Shown in pieces: positions 32,325 to 48,073 of a stretch of 64,000 nucleotides of DNA; position 1 is the stretch's first letter, and every line of letters begins with the position of its first letter. This DNA is from Siphonodentalium dalli (taxonomy: Eukaryota > Mollusca > Scaphopoda > Gadilida > Siphonodentaliidae): the NCBI GenBank assembly GCA_032622095.1, contig CP136066.1:171128664-171192663 (forward strand), read 5' to 3'. The position numbers and the translations under genes are program-made. The notes under the pieces were generated by a model that was not told where the DNA came from, made no database searches, and saw only the letters and a list, made by a program, of their open reading frames with translations.

Positions 32325-34124
32325 TAAAGCGATAGCCCGCTTTTTCGCGGAATAATTGTAACTCCCTACATTTCTTCAGAATTGCCCATCAATGGAAAAA
32401 ATGTGTTCAAAAACAATATCACTTCTGTGGTTCTTTATTTATCACACACAATTTAACCCCACCCCCTTGAACAAATTATTCATCAAAAAAGCACAATTTT
32501 CCACCACCAGTCATGTTCAGGCCCCATTTTCACTCAGTTTTAGGGGTCTGGTATTGCAAACTTGGATCAGCTATGGAAGACTGTTCAATATTCTTTCCAT
32601 GAGAGAACTTCTGGTGATGTGAGGTCATTGAGTCCAGATCTGATCAGCTGAGCATCAAGCGCATGACTTTATCAGCACATTGAAGAATAAAATATGACAT
32701 TTTCAGGTCTGCAAGGGTGATCCAAGATAACTGGATGTGGGTGTATATTGAATTAGTTGAATAAAGATATGCTCTCTTTGAATTGCTGAAGCATTTTCTT
32801 AAATGTGTCCAAGTTTTAGTGCTATTAACCTTCAAATGACCATACCCACCAGTGGAAATTACACACTTTTATGATATATATCTGTATATCACTGGCTATA
32901 AAATCCAAAATACTTGTCAAATTAGGTTCTTATAACAATTGATATATGTGTCGTTGACATGCCCATGTTATGGGTCATTTGCATTATCATGTGACTATTA
33001 CCACCTTGAATTTTTTTGAAAATACCTTGAAAAGTTGTCATTTTTTATGAAAAATCTTACTATTTTTTTGGCTGATGTAAGTGAAAGAAGGCATCAGCAG
33101 CAAGAATAGCCACATCAAGCATGAGCTATTCATTGGACTGAAAGACCAGGCTCTGTAAAATGCATTAAAATGCTTTAAAGTGACTCCCAGGAATCAAAAA
33201 TGATAAAAAGCTATTTTTGCCTTTAAGCGATAGCCCGCTTTTTCGCGGAATAATTGTAACTCCCTACATTTCTTCAGAATTGCCCATCAATGGAAAAAAT
33301 GTGTTCAAAAACAATATCACTTCTGTGGTTCTTTATTTATCACACACAATTTAACCCCACCCCCTTTAACAAATTATTCATCAAAAAAGCACAATTTTCC
33401 ACCACCAGTCATGTTCAGGCCCCATTTTCACTCAGTTTTAGGGGTCTGGTATTACAAACTTGGATCAGCTATGGAAGACTGTTCAATATTCTTTCCATGA
33501 GAGAACTTCTGGTGATGTGAGGTCATTGAATCCAGATCTGATCAGCTGAGCATCAAGCGCATGACTTTATTAGCACATTGAAGAATAAAATATGACATTT
33601 TCAGGTCTGCAAGGGTGATCCAAGATAACTGGATGTGGGTGTATATTGAATTAGTTGAATAAAGATATGCTCTCTTTGAATCGCTGAAGCATTTTCTTAA
33701 ATGTGTCCAAGTTTTAGTGCTATTAACCTTCAAATGACCATACCCACCAGTGGAAATTACACACTTTTATGATATATATCTGTATATCACTGGCTATAAA
33801 ATCCAAAATACTTGTCAAATTAGGTTCTTATAACAATTGATATATGTGTCGTTGACATGCCCGTGTTATGGGTCATTTGCATTATCATGTGACTATTACC
33901 ACCTTGAATTTTTTTGAAAATACCTTGAAAAGTTGTCATTTTTTATGAAAAATCTTACTATTTTTTTGGCTGATGTAAGTGAAAGAAGGCATCAGCAGCA
34001 AGAATAGCCACATCAAGCATGAGATATTCATTGGACTGAAAGACCAGGCTCTGTAAAATGCATTAAAATGCTTTAAAGTGACTCCCAGGAATCAAAAATG
34101 ATAAAAAGCTATTTTTTGCCTTTA

Positions 34125-34575
34125 GGTTACACTGGTGTAAATGTTTTCCATAGGCCTCAGTGCTAACGTTTTAGCGTATAGTGTTGGCAATATAAATGTT
34201 GGGTCCAAAATTTTCTTTAAATCTGAAAAATTTACATTTTGGGAAACTTTTTACACAAAAAAATCATGTCTGTCTAGCAGGGAATTCGCCTTTAAATCTT
34301 ATGTTTTCGTAACTACTGTCAGAACCGCATAAAAAAATACAGTCATATTTTAGACCACACCAAAAAATTCAAACTTCACTACAAAGGGTTAATTCCTGTG
34401 CCAATGGTTATTTTACCTATGGGAAATCATAGGGAAGAGGTGTGATGATTTTTTTCTGTGAAAAGCACACAAGGCTATTGACCAATCAGGGCCCAGTGTC
34501 TATTTTATTCTCTCCTATATATTCCTCCCGCATCCGCTAGATGTCACTCGGAACCTTATTTACACCAGTGTAACC
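34125..34575. mobile_element. 450-bp MITE, copy 4
   Basis: Same ends and site. A private change gives AACTACTGTCAG where other copies read AACTAGTGTCAG. Confidence 0.9.
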
Positions 34576-37500
34576 TAAAGCGATAGCCCGCTTTTTCGCG
34601 GAATAATTGTAACTCCCTATATTTCTTCAGAATTGCCCATCAATGGAAAAAATGTGTTCAAAAACAATATCACTTCTGTGGTTCTTTATTTATCACACAC
34701 AATTTAACCCCACCCCCTTTAACAAATTATTCATCAAAAAAGCACAATTTTCCACCACCAGTCATGTTCAGGCCCCATTTTCACTCAGTTTTAGGGGTCT
34801 GGTATTGCAAACTTGGATCAGCTATGGAAGACTGTTCAATATTCTTTCCATGAGAGAACTTCTGGTGATGTGAGGTCATTGAGTCCAGATCTGATCAGCT
34901 GAGCATCAAGCGCATGACTTTATCAGCACATTGAAGAATAAAATATGACATTTTCAGGTCTGCAAGGGTGATCCAAGATAACTGGATGTGGGTGTATATT
35001 GAATTAGTTGAATAAAGATATGCTCTCTTTGAATTGCTGAAGCATTTTCTTAAATGTGTCCAAGTTTTAGTGCTATTAACCTTCAAATGACCATACCCAC
35101 CAGTGGAAATTACACACTTTTATGATATATATCTGTATATCACTGGCTATAAAATCCAAAATACTTGTCAAATTAGGTTCTTATAACAATTGATATATGT
35201 GTCGTTGACATGCCCATGTTATGGGTCATTTGCATTATCATGTGACTATTACCACCTTGAATTTTTTTGAAAATACCTTGAAAAGTTGTCATTTTTTATG
35301 AAAAATCTTACTATTTTTTTGGCTGATGTATAAGTGAAAGAAGGCATCAGCAGCAAGAATATATAGCCACATCAAGCATGAGATATTCATTGGACTGAAA
35401 GACCAGGCTCTGTAAAATGCATTAAAATGCTTTAAAGTGACTCCCAGGAATCAAAAATGATAAAAAGCTATTTTTTGCCTTTAAAGCGATAGCCCGCTTT
35501 TTCGCGGAATAATTGTAACTCCCTACATTTCTTCAGAATTGCCCATCAATGGAAAAAATGTGTTCAAAAACAATATCACTTCTGTGGTTCTTTATTTATC
35601 ACACACAATTTAACCCCACCCCCTTTAACAAATTATTCATCAAAAAAGCACAATTTTCCACCACCAGTCATGTTCAGGCCCCATTTTCACTCAGTTTTAG
35701 GGGTCTGGTATTGCAAACTTGGATCAGCTATGGAAGACTGTTCAATATTCTTTCCATGAGAGAACTTCTGGTGATGTGAGGTCATTGAGTCCAGATCTGA
35801 TCAGCTGAGCATCAAGCGCATGACTTTATCAGCACATTGAAGAATAAAATATGACATTTTCAGGTCTGCAAGGGTGATCCAAGATAACTGGATGTGGGTG
35901 TATATTGAATTAGTTGAATAAAGATATGCTCTCTTTGAATTGCTGAAGCATTTTCTTAAATGTGTCCAAGTTTTAGTGCTATTAACCTTCAAATGACCAT
36001 ACCCACCAGTGGAAATTACACACTTTATGATATATATCTGTATATCACTGGCTATAAAATCCAAAATACTTGTCAAATTAGGTTCTTATAACAATTGATA
36101 TATGTGTCGTTGACATGCCCATGTTATGGGTCATTTGCATTATCATGTGACTATTACCACCTTGAATTTTTTTGAAAATACCTTGAAAAGTTGTCATTTT
36201 TTATGAAAAATCTTACTATTTTTTTGGCTGATGTAAGTGAAAGAAGGCATCAGCAGCAAGAATAGCCACATCAAGCATGAGATATTCATTGGACTGAAAG
36301 ACCAGGCTCTGTAAAATGCATTAAAATGCTTTAAAGTGACTCCCAGGAATCAAAAATGATAAAAAGCTATTTTTTGCCTTTAAGCGATAGCCCGCTTTTT
36401 CGCGGAATAATTGTAACTCCCTACATTTCTTCAGAATTGCCCATCAATGGAAAAAATGTGTTCAAAAACAATATCACTTCTGTGGTTCTTTATTTATCAC
36501 ACACAATTTAACCCCACCCCCTTTAACAAATTGTTCATCAAAAAAGCACAATTTTCCACCACCAGTCATGTTCAGGCCCCATTTTCACTCAGTTTTAGGG
36601 GTCTGGTATTGCAAACTTGGATCAGCTATGGAAGACTGTTCAATATTCTTTCCATGAGAGAACTTCTGGTGATGTGAGGTCATTGAGTCCAGATCTGATC
36701 AGCTGAGCATCAAGCGCATGACTTTATCAGCACATTGAAGAATAAAATATGACATTTTCAGGTCTGCAAGGGTGATCCAAGATAACTGGATGTGGGTGTA
36801 TATTGAATTAGTTGAATAAAGATATGCTCTCTTTGAATTGCTGAAGCATTTTCTTAAATGTGTCCAAGTTTTAGTGCTATTAACCTTCAAATGACCATAC
36901 CCACCAGTGGAAATTACACACTTTTATGATATATATCTGTATATCACTGTCTATAAAATCCAAAATACTTGTCAAATTAGGTTCTTATAACAATTGATAT
37001 ATGTGTCGTTGACATGCCCATGTTATGGGTCATTTGCATTATCATGTGACTATTACCACCTTGAATTTTTTTGAAAATACCTTGAAAAGTTGTCATTTTT
37101 TATGAAAAATCTTACTATTTTTTTGGCTGATGTAAGTGAAAGAAGGCATCAGCAGCAAGAATAGCCACATCAAGCATGAGATATTCATTGGACTGAAAGA
37201 CCAGGCTCTGTAAAATGCATTAAAATGCTTTAAAGTGACTCCCAGGAATCAAAAATGATAAAAAGCTATTTTTTGCCTTTAAGCGATAGCCCGCTTTTTC
37301 GCGGAATAATTGTAACTCCCTACATTTCTTCAGAATTGCCCATCAATGGAAAAAATGTGTTCAAAAACAATATCACTTCTGTGGTTCTTTATTTATCACA
37401 CACAATTTAACCCCACCCCCTTTAACAAATTGTTCATCAAAAAAGCACAATTTTCCACCACCAGTCATGTTCAGGCCCCATTTTCACTCAGTTTTAGGGG

Positions 37501-39080
37501 TCTGGTATTGCAAACTTGGATCAGCTATGGAAGACTGTTCAATATTCTTTCCATGAGAGAACTTCTGGTGATGTGAGGTCATTGAGTCCAGATCTGATCA
37601 GCTGAGCATCAAGCGCATGACTTTATCAGCACATTGAAGAATAAAATATGACATTTTCAGGTCTGCAAGGGTGATCCAAGATAACTGGATGTGGGTGTAT
37701 ATTGAATTAGTTGAATAAAGATATGCTCTCTTTGAATTGCTGAAGCATTTTCTTAAATGTGTCCAAGTTTTAGTGCTATTAACCTTCAAATGACCATACC
37801 CACCAGTGGAAATTACACACTTTTATGATATATATCTGTATATCACTGTCTATAAAATCCAAAATACTTGTCAAATTAGGTTCTTATAACAATTGATATA
37901 TGTGTCGTTGACATGCCCATGTTATGGGTCATTTGCATTATCATGTGACTATTACCACCTTGAATTTTTTTGAAAATACCTTGAAAAGTTGTCATTTTTT
38001 ATGAAAAATCTTACTATTTTTTTGGCTGATGTAAGTGAAAGAAGGCATCAGCAGCAAGAATAGCCACATCAAGCATGAGATATTCATTGGACTGAAAGAC
38101 CAGGCTCTGTAAAATGCATTAAAATGCTTTAAAGTGACTCCCAGGAATCAAAAATGATAAAAAGCTATTTTTTGCCTTTAAAGCGATAGCCCGCTTTTTC
38201 GCGGAATAATTGTAACTCCCTACATTTCTTCAGAATTGCCCATCAATGGAAAAAATGTGTTCAAAAACAATATCACTTCTGTGGTTCTTTATTTATCACA
38301 CACAATTTAACCCCACCCCCTTTAACAAATTATTCATCAAAAAAGCACAATTTTCCACCACCAGTCATGTTCAGGCCCCATTTTCACTCAGTTTTAGGGG
38401 TCTGGTATTGCAAACTTGGATCAGCTATGGAAGACTGTTCAATATTCTTTCCATGAGAGAACTTCTGGTGATGTGAGGTCATTGAGTCCAGATCTGATCA
38501 GCTGAGCATCAAGCGCATGACTTTATCAGCACATTGAAGAATAAAATATGACATTTTCAGGTCTGCAAGGGTGATCCAAGATAACTGGATGTGGGTGTAT
38601 ATTGAATTAGTTGAATAAAGATATGCTCTCTTTGAATTGCTGAAGCATTTTCTTAAATGTGTCCAAGTTTTAGTGCTATTAACCTTCAAATGACCATACC
38701 CACCAGTGGAAATTACACACTTTTATGATATATATCTGTATATCACTGGCTATAAAATCCAAAATACTTGTCAAATTAGGTTCTTATAACAATTGATATA
38801 TGTGTCGTTGACATGCCCATGTTATGGGTCATTTGCATTATCATGTGACTATTACCACCTTGAATTTTTTTGAAAATACCTTGAAAAGTTGTCATTTTTT
38901 ATGAAAAATCTTACTATTTTTTTGGCTGATGTAAGTGAAAGAAGGCATCAGCAGCAAGAATAGCCACATCAAGCATGAGATATTCATTGGACTGAAAGAC
39001 CAGGCTCTGTAAAATGCATTAAAATGCTTTAAAGTGACTCCCAGGAATCAAAAATGATAAAAAGCTATTTTTTGCCTTTA

Positions 39081-39531
39081 GGTTACACTGGTGTAAATGT
39101 TTTCCATAGGCCTCAGTGCTAACGTTTTAGCGTATAGTGTTGGCAATATAAATGTTGGGTCCAAAATTTTCTTTAAATCTGAAAAATATACATTTTGGGA
39201 AACTTTTTACACAAAAAAATCATGTCTGTCTAGCAGGGAATTCGCCTTTAAATCTTATGTTTTCGTAACTAGTGTCAGAACCGCATAGAAAAATACAGTC
39301 ATATTTTAGACCACACCAAAAAATTCAAACTTCACTACAAAGGGTTAATTCCTGTGCCAATGGTTATTTTACCTATGGGAAATCATAGGGAAGAGGTGTG
39401 ATGATTTTTTTCTGTGAAAAGCACACAAGGCTATTGACCAATCAGGGCCCAGTGTCTATTTTATTCTCTCCTATATATTCCTCCCGCATCCGCTAGATGT
39501 CACTCGGAACCTTATTTACACCAGTGTAACC
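39081..39531. mobile_element. 450-bp MITE, copy 5
   Basis: Same ends; the right flank is TTTATAAAGCG, four bases longer than usual. It shares GAAAAATATACATTT and CGCATAGAAAAATAC with the copy at 47623. Confidence 0.9.
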
Positions 39532-40413
39532 TTTATAAAGCGATAGCCCGCTTTTTCGCGGAATAATTGTAACTCCCTACATTTCTTCAGAATTGCCCAT
39601 CAATGGAAAAAATGTGTTCAAAAACAATATCACTTCTGTGGTTCTTTATTTATCACACACAATTTAATCCCACCCCCTTTAACAAATTATTCATCAAAAA
39701 AGCACAATTTTCCACCACCAGTCATGTTCAGGCCCCATTTTCACTCAGTTTTAGGGGTCTGGTATTGCAAACTTGGATCAGCTATGGAAGACTGTTCAAT
39801 ATTCTTTCCATGAGAGAACTTCTGGTGATGTGAGGTCATTGAGTCCAGATCTGATCAGCTGAGCATCAAGCGCATGACTTTATCAGCACATTGAAGAATA
39901 AAATATGACATTTTCAGGTCTGCAAGGGTGATCCAAGATAACTGGATGTGGGTGTATATTGAATTAGTTGAATAAAGATATGCTCTCTTTGAATTGCTGA
40001 AGCATTTTCTTAAATGTGTCCAAGTTTTAGTGCTATTAACCTTCAAATGACCATACCCACCAGTGGAAATTACACACTTTTATGATATATATCTGTATAT
40101 CACTGGCTATAAAATCCAAAATACTTGTCAAATTAGGTTCTTATAACAATTGATATTTGTGTCATTTGCATTATCATGTGACTATTACCACCTTGAATTT
40201 TTTTGAAAATACCTTGAAAAGTTGTCATTTTTTATGAAAAATCTTACTATTTTTTTGGCTGATGTAAGTGAAAGAAGGCATCAGCAGCAAGAATAGCCAC
40301 ATCAAGCATGAGATATTCATTGGACTGAAAGACCAGGCTCTGTAAAATGCATTAAAATGCTTTAAAGTGACTCCCAGGAATCAAAAATGATAAAAAGCTA
40401 TTTTTTGCCTTTA

Positions 40414-40864
40414 GGTTACACTGGTGTAAATGTTTTCCATAGGCCTCAGTGCTAACGTTTTAGCGTATAGTGTTGGCAATATAAATGTTGGGTCCAAAAT
40501 TTTCTTTAAATCTGAAAAATTTACATTTTGGGAAACTTTTTACACAAAAAAATCATGTCTGTCTAGCAGGGAATTCGCCTTTAAATCTTATGTTTTCGTA
40601 ACTAGTGTCAGAACCGCATAAAAAAATACAGTCATATTTTAGACCACACCAAAAAATTCAAACTTCACTACAAAGGGTTAATTCCTGTGCCAATGGTTAT
40701 TTTACCTATGGGAAATCATAGGGAAGAGGTGTGATGATTTTTTTCTGTGAAAAGCACACAAGGCTATTGACCAATCAGGCCCCAGTGTCTATTTTATTCT
40801 CTCCTATATATTCCTCCCGCATCCGCTACATGTCACTCGGAACCTTATTTACACCAGTGTAACC
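40414..40864. mobile_element. 450-bp MITE, copy 6
   Basis: Same ends and site. CAGGCCCC and CGCTACATGTC variants are shared with the copy at 48956. Confidence 0.9.
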
Positions 40865-42666
40865 TAAAGCGATAGCCCGCTTTTTCGCGGAATAATTGTA
40901 ACTCCCTACATTTCTTCAGAATTGCCCATCAATGGAAAAAATGTGTTCAAAAACAATATCACTTCTGTGGTTCTTTATTTATCACACACAATTTAACCCC
41001 ACCCCCTTTAACAAATTATTCATCAAAAAAGCACAATTTTCCACCACCAGTCATGTTCAGGCCCCATTTTCACTCAGTTTTAGGGGTCTGGTATTGCAAA
41101 CTTGGATCAGCTATGGAAGACTGTTCAATATTCTTTCCATGAGAGAACTTCTGGTGATGTGAGGTCATTGAGTCCAGATCTGATCAGCTGAGCATCAAGC
41201 GCATGACTTTATCAGCACATTGAAGAATAAAATATGACATTTTCAGGTCTGCAAGGGTGATCCAAGATAACTGGATGTGGGTGTATATTGAATTAGTTGA
41301 ATAAAGATATGCTCTCTTTGAATTGCTGAAGCATTTTCTTAAATGTGTCCAAGTTTTAGTGCTATTAACCTTCAAATGACCATACCCACCAGTGGAAATT
41401 ACACACTTTTATGATATATATCTGTATATCACTGGCTATAAAATCCAAAATACTTGTCAAATTAGGTTCTTATAACAATTGATATATGTGTCGTTGACAT
41501 GCCCATGTTATGGGTCATTTGCATTATCATGTGACTATTACCACCTTGAATATTTTTGAAAATACCTTGAAAAGTTGTCATTTTTTATGAAAAATCTTAC
41601 TATTTTTTTGGCTGATGTAAGTGAAAGAAGGCATCAGCAGCAAGAATAGCCACATCAAGCATGAGATATTCATTGGACTGAAAGACCAGGCTCTGTAAAA
41701 TGCATTAAAATGCTTTAAAGTGACTCCCAGGAATCAAAAATGATAAAAAGCTATTTTTTGCCTTTAAAGCGATAGCCCGCTTTTTCGCGGAATAATTGTA
41801 ACTCCCTACATTTCTTCAGAATTGCCCATCAATGGAAAAAATGTGTTCAAAAACAATATCACTTCTGTGGTTCTTTATTTATCACACACAATTTAACCCC
41901 ACCCCCTTTAACAAATTATTCATCAAAAAAGCACAATTTTCCACCACCAGTCATGTTCAGGCCCCATTTTCACTCAGTTTTAGGGGTCTGGTATTACAAA
42001 CTTGGATCAGCTATGGAAGACTGTTCAATATTCTTTCCATGAGAGAACTTCTGGTGATGTGAGGTCATTGAGTCCAGATCTGATCAGCTGAGCATCAAGC
42101 GCATGACTTTATTAGCACATTGAAGAATAAAATATGACATTTTCAGGTCTGCAAGGGTGATCCAAGATAACTGGATGTGGGTGTATATTGAATTAGTTGA
42201 ATAAAGATATGCTCTCTTTGAATCGCTGAAGCATTTTCTTAAATGTGTCCAAGTTTTAGTGCTATTAACCTTCAAATGACCATACCCACCAGTGGAAATT
42301 ACACACTTTTATGATATATATCTGTATATCACTGGCTATAAAATCCAAAATACTTGTCAAATTAGGTTCTTATAACAATTGATATATGTGTCGTTGACAT
42401 GCCCGTGTTATGGGTCATTTGCATTATCATGTGACTATTACCACCTTGAATTTTTTTGAAAATACCTTGAAAAGTTGTCATTTTTTATGAAAAATCTTAC
42501 TATTTTTTTGGCTGATGTAAGTGAAAGAAGGCATCAGCAGCAAGAATAGCCACATCAAGCATGAGATATTCATTGGACTGAAAGACCAGGCTCTGTAAAA
42601 TGCATTAAAATGCTTTAAAGTGACTCCCAGGAATCAAAAATGATAAAAAGCTATTTTTTGCCTTTA

Positions 42667-43117
42667 GGTTACACTGGTGTAAATGTTTTCCATAGGCCTC
42701 AGTGCTAACGTTTTAGCGTATAGTGTTGGCAATATAAATGTTGGGTCCAAAATTTTCTTTAAATCTGAAAAATTTACATTTTGGGAAACTTTTTACACAA
42801 AAAAATCATGTCTGTCTAGCAGGGAATTCGCCTTTAAATCTTATGTTTTCGTAACTAGTGTCAGAACCGCATAAAAAAATACAGTCATATTTTAGACCAC
42901 ACCAAAAAATTCAAACTTCACTACAAAGGGTTAATTCCTGTGCCAATGGTTATTTTACCTATGGGAAATCATAGGGAAGAGGTGTGATGATTTTTTTCTG
43001 TGAAAAGCACACAAGGCTATTGACCAATCAGGGCCCAGTGTCTATTTTATTCTCTCCTATATATTCCTCCCGCATCCGCTAGATGTCACTCGGAACCTTA
43101 TTTACACCAGTGTAACC
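42667..43117. mobile_element. 450-bp MITE, copy 7
   Basis: Same ends and site. The monomer to its right has the variant GCCCTCTTTTT, shared only with the monomer to the right of the copy at 50309. Confidence 0.9.
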
Positions 43118-46100
43118 TAAAGCGATAGCCCTCTTTTTCGCGGAATAATTGTAACTCCCTACATTTCTTCAGAATTGCCCATCAATGGAAAAAATGTGTT
43201 CAAAAACAATATCACTTCTGTGGTTCTTTATTTATCACACACAATTTAACCCCACCCCCTTTAACAAATTATTCATCAAAAAAGCACAATTTTCCACCAC
43301 CAGTCATGTTCAGGCCCCATTTTCACTCAGTTTTAGGGGTTTGGTATTGCAAACTTGGATCAGCTATGGAAGACTGTTCAATATTCTTTCCATGAGAGAA
43401 CTTCTGGTGATGTGAGGTCATTGAGTCCAGATCTGATCAGCTGAGCATCAAGCGCATGACTTTATCAGCACATTGAAGAATAAAATATGACATTTTCAGG
43501 TCTGCAAGGGTGATCCAAGATAACTGGATGTGGGTGTATATTGAATTAGTTGAATAAAGATATGCTCTCTTTGAATTGCTGAAGCATTTTCTTAAATGTG
43601 TCCAAGTTTTAGTGCTATTAACCTTCAAATGACCATACCCACCAGTGGAAATTACACACTTTTATGATATATATCTGTATATCACTGGCTATAAAATCCA
43701 AAATTCTTGTCAAATTAGGTTCTTATAACAATTGATATATGTGTCGTTGACATGCCCATGTTATGGGTCATTTGCATTATCATGTGACTATTACCACCTT
43801 GAATTTTTTTGAAAATACCTTGAAAAGTTGTCATTTTTTATGAAAAATCTTACTATTTTTTTGGCTGATGTATAAGTGAAAGAAGGCATCAGCAGCAAGA
43901 ATATATAGCCACATCAAGCATGAGATATTCATTGGACTGAAAGACCAGGCTCTGTAAAATGCATTAAAATGCTTTAAAGTGACTCCCAGGAATCAAAAAT
44001 GATAAAAAGCTATTTTTTGCCTTTAAAGCGATAGCCCGCTTTTTCGCGGAATAATTGTAACTCCCTACATTTCTTCAGAATTGCCCATCAATGGAAAAAA
44101 TGTGTTCAAAAACAATATCACTTCTGTGGTTCTTTATTTATCACACACAATTTAACCCCACCCCCTTTAACAAATTATTCATCAAAAAAGCACAATTTTC
44201 CACCACCAGTCATGTTCAGGCCCCATTTTCACTCAGTTTTAGGGGTCTGGTATTGCAAACTTGGATCAGCTATGGAAGACTGTTCAATATTCTTTCCATG
44301 AGAGAACTTCTGGTGATGTGAGGTCATTGAGTCCAGATCTGATCAGCTGAGCATCAAGCGCATGACTTTATCAGCACATTGAAGAATAAAATATGACATT
44401 TTCAGGTCTGCAAGGGTGATCCAAGATAACTGGATGTGGGTGTATATTGAATTAGTTGAATAAAGATATGCTCTCTTTGAATTGCTGAAGCATTTTCTTA
44501 AATGTGTCCAAGTTTTAGTGCTATTAACCTTCAAATGACCATACCCACCAGTGGAAATTACACACTTTATGATATATATCTGTATATCACTGGCTATAAA
44601 ATCCAAAATACTTGTCAAATTAGGTTCTTATAACAATTGATATATGTGTCGTTGACATGCCCATGTTATGGGTCATTTGCATTATCATGTGACTATTACC
44701 ACCTTGAATTTTTTTGAAAATACCTTGAAAAGTTGTCATTTTTTATGAAAAATCTTACTATTTTTTTGGCTGATGTAAGTGAAAGAAGGCATCAGCAGCA
44801 AGAATAGCCACATCAAGCATGAGATATTCATTGGACTGAAAGACCAGGCTCTGTAAAATGCATTAAAATGCTTTAAAGTGACTCCCAGGAATCAAAAATG
44901 ATAAAAAGCTATTTTTTGCCTTTAAGCGATAGCCCGCTTTTTCGCGGAATAATTGTAACTCCCTACATTTCTTCAGAATTGCCCATCAATGGAAAAAATG
45001 TGTTCAAAAACAATATCACTTCTGTGGTTCTTTATTTATCACACACAATTTAACCCCACCCCCTTTAACAAATTGTTCATCAAAAAAGCACAATTTTCCA
45101 CCACCAGTCATGTTCAGGCCCCATTTTCACTCAGTTTTAGGGGTCTGGTATTGCAAACTTGGATCAGCTATGGAAGACTGTTCAATATTCTTTCCATGAG
45201 AGAACTTCTGGTGATGTGAGGTCATTGAGTCCAGATCTGATCAGCTGAGCATCAAGCGCATGACTTTATCAGCACATTGAAGAATAAAATATGACATTTT
45301 CAGGTCTGCAAGGGTGATCCAAGATAACTGGATGTGGGTGTATATTGAATTAGTTGAATAAAGATATGCTCTCTTTGAATTGCTGAAGCATTTTCTTAAA
45401 TGTGTCCAAGTTTTAGTGCTATTAACCTTCAAATGACCATACCCACCAGTGGAAATTACACACTTTTATGATATATATCTGTATATCACTGTCTATAAAA
45501 TCCAAAATACTTGTCAAATTAGGTTCTTATAACAATTGATATATGTGTCGTTGACATGCCCATGTTATGGGTCATTTGCATTATCATGTGACTATTACCA
45601 CCTTGAATTTTTTTGAAAATACCTTGAAAAGTTGTCATTTTTTATGAAAAATCTTACTATTTTTTTGGCTGATGTAAGTGAAAGAAGGCATCAGCAGCAA
45701 GAATAGCCACATCAAGCATGAGATATTCATTGGACTGAAAGACCAGGCTCTGTAAAATGCATTAAAATGCTTTAAAGTGACTCCCAGGAATCAAAAATGA
45801 TAAAAAGCTATTTTTTGCCTTTAAGCGATAGCCCGCTTTTTCGCGGAATAATTGTAACTCCCTACATTTCTTCAGAATTGCCCATCAATGGAAAAAATGT
45901 GTTCAAAAACAATATCACTTCTGTGGTTCTTTATTTATCACACACAATTTAACCCCACCCCCTTTAACAAATTGTTCATCAAAAAAGCACAATTTTCCAC
46001 CACCAGTCATGTTCAGGCCCCATTTTCACTCAGTTTTAGGGGTCTGGTATTGCAAACTTGGATCAGCTATGGAAGACTGTTCAATATTCTTTCCATGAGA

Positions 46101-47622
46101 GAACTTCTGGTGATGTGAGGTCATTGAGTCCAGATCTGATCAGCTGAGCATCAAGCGCATGACTTTATCAGCACATTGAAGAATAAAATATGACATTTTC
46201 AGGTCTGCAAGGGTGATCCAAGATAACTGGATGTGGGTGTATATTGAATTAGTTGAATAAAGATATGCTCTCTTTGAATTGCTGAAGCATTTTCTTAAAT
46301 GTGTCCAAGTTTTAGTGCTATTAACCTTCAAATGACCATACCCACCAGTGGAAATTACACACTTTTATGATATATATCTGTATATCACTGTCTATAAAAT
46401 CCAAAATACTTGTCAAATTAGGTTCTTATAACAATTGATATATGTGTCGTTGACATGCCCATGTTATGGGTCATTTGCATTATCATGTGACTATTACCAC
46501 CTTGAATTTTTTTGAAAATACCTTGAAAAGTTGTCATTTTTTATGAAAAATCTTACTATTTTTTTGGCTGATGTAAGTGAAAGAAGGCATCAGCAGCAAG
46601 AATAGCCACATCAAGCATGAGATATTCATTGGACTGAAAGACCAGGCTCTGTAAAATGCATTAAAATGCTTTAAAGTGACTCCCAGGAATCAAAAATGAT
46701 AAAAAGCTATTTTTTGCCTTTAAAGCGATAGCCCGCTTTTTCGCGGAATAATTGTAACTCCCTACATTTCTTCAGAATTGCCCATCAATGGAAAAAATGT
46801 GTTCAAAAACAATATCACTTCTGTGGTTCTTTATTTATCACACACAATTTAACCCCACCCCCTTTAACAAATTATTCATCAAAAAAGCACAATTTTCCAC
46901 CACCAGTCATGTTCAGGCCCCATTTTCACTCAGTTTTAGGGGTCTGGTATTGCAAACTTGGATCAGCTATGGAAGACTGTTCAATATTCTTTCCATGAGA
47001 GAACTTCTGGTGATGTGAGGTCATTGAGTCCAGATCTGATCAGCTGAGCATCAAGCGCATGACTTTATCAGCACATTGAAGAATAAAATATGACATTTTC
47101 AGGTCTGCAAGGGTGATCCAAGATAACTGGATGTGGGTGTATATTGAATTAGTTGAATAAAGATATGCTCTCTTTGAATTGCTGAAGCATTTTCTTAAAT
47201 GTGTCCAAGTTTTAGTGCTATTAACCTTCAAATGACCATACCCACCAGTGGAAATTACACACTTTTATGATATATATCTGTATATCACTGGCTATAAAAT
47301 CCAAAATACTTGTCAAATTAGGTTCTTATAACAATTGATATATGTGTCGTTGACATGCCCATGTTATGGGTCATTTGCATTATCATGTGACTATTACCAC
47401 CTTGAATTTTTTTGAAAATACCTTGAAAAGTTGTCATTTTTTATGAAAAATCTTACTATTTTTTTGGCTGATGTAAGTGAAAGAAGGCATCAGCAGCAAG
47501 AATAGCCACATCAAGCATGAGATATTCATTGGACTGAAAGACCAGGCTCTGTAAAATGCATTAAAATGCTTTAAAGTGACTCCCAGGAATCAAAAATGAT
47601 AAAAAGCTATTTTTTGCCTTTA

Positions 47623-48073
47623 GGTTACACTGGTGTAAGTGTTTTCCATAGGCCTCAGTGCTAACGTTTTAGCGTATAGTGTTGGCAATATAAATGTTGG
47701 GTCCAAAATTTTCTTTAAATCTGAAAAATATACATTTTGGGAAACTTTTTACACAAAAAAATCATGTCTGTCTAGCAGGGAATTCGCCTTTAAATCTTAT
47801 GTTTTCGTAACTAGTGTCAGAACCGCATAGAAAAATACAGTCATATTTTAGACCACACCAAAAAATTCAAACTTCACTACAAAGGGTTAATTCCTGTGCC
47901 AATGGTTATTTTACCTATGGGAAATCATAGGGAAGAGGTGTGATGATTTTTTTCTGTGAAAAGCACACAAGGCTATTGACCAATCAGGGCCCAGTGTCTA
48001 TTTTATTCTCTCCTATATATTCCTCCCGCATCCGCTAGATGTCACTCGGAACCTTATTTACACCAGTGTAACC
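47623..48073. mobile_element. 450-bp MITE, copy 8
   Basis: Same ends, with the four-base-longer right flank. It is the counterpart of copy 5 at an offset of 8,542 bp, with one private change (GTAAGTG for GTAAATG). Confidence 0.9.
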
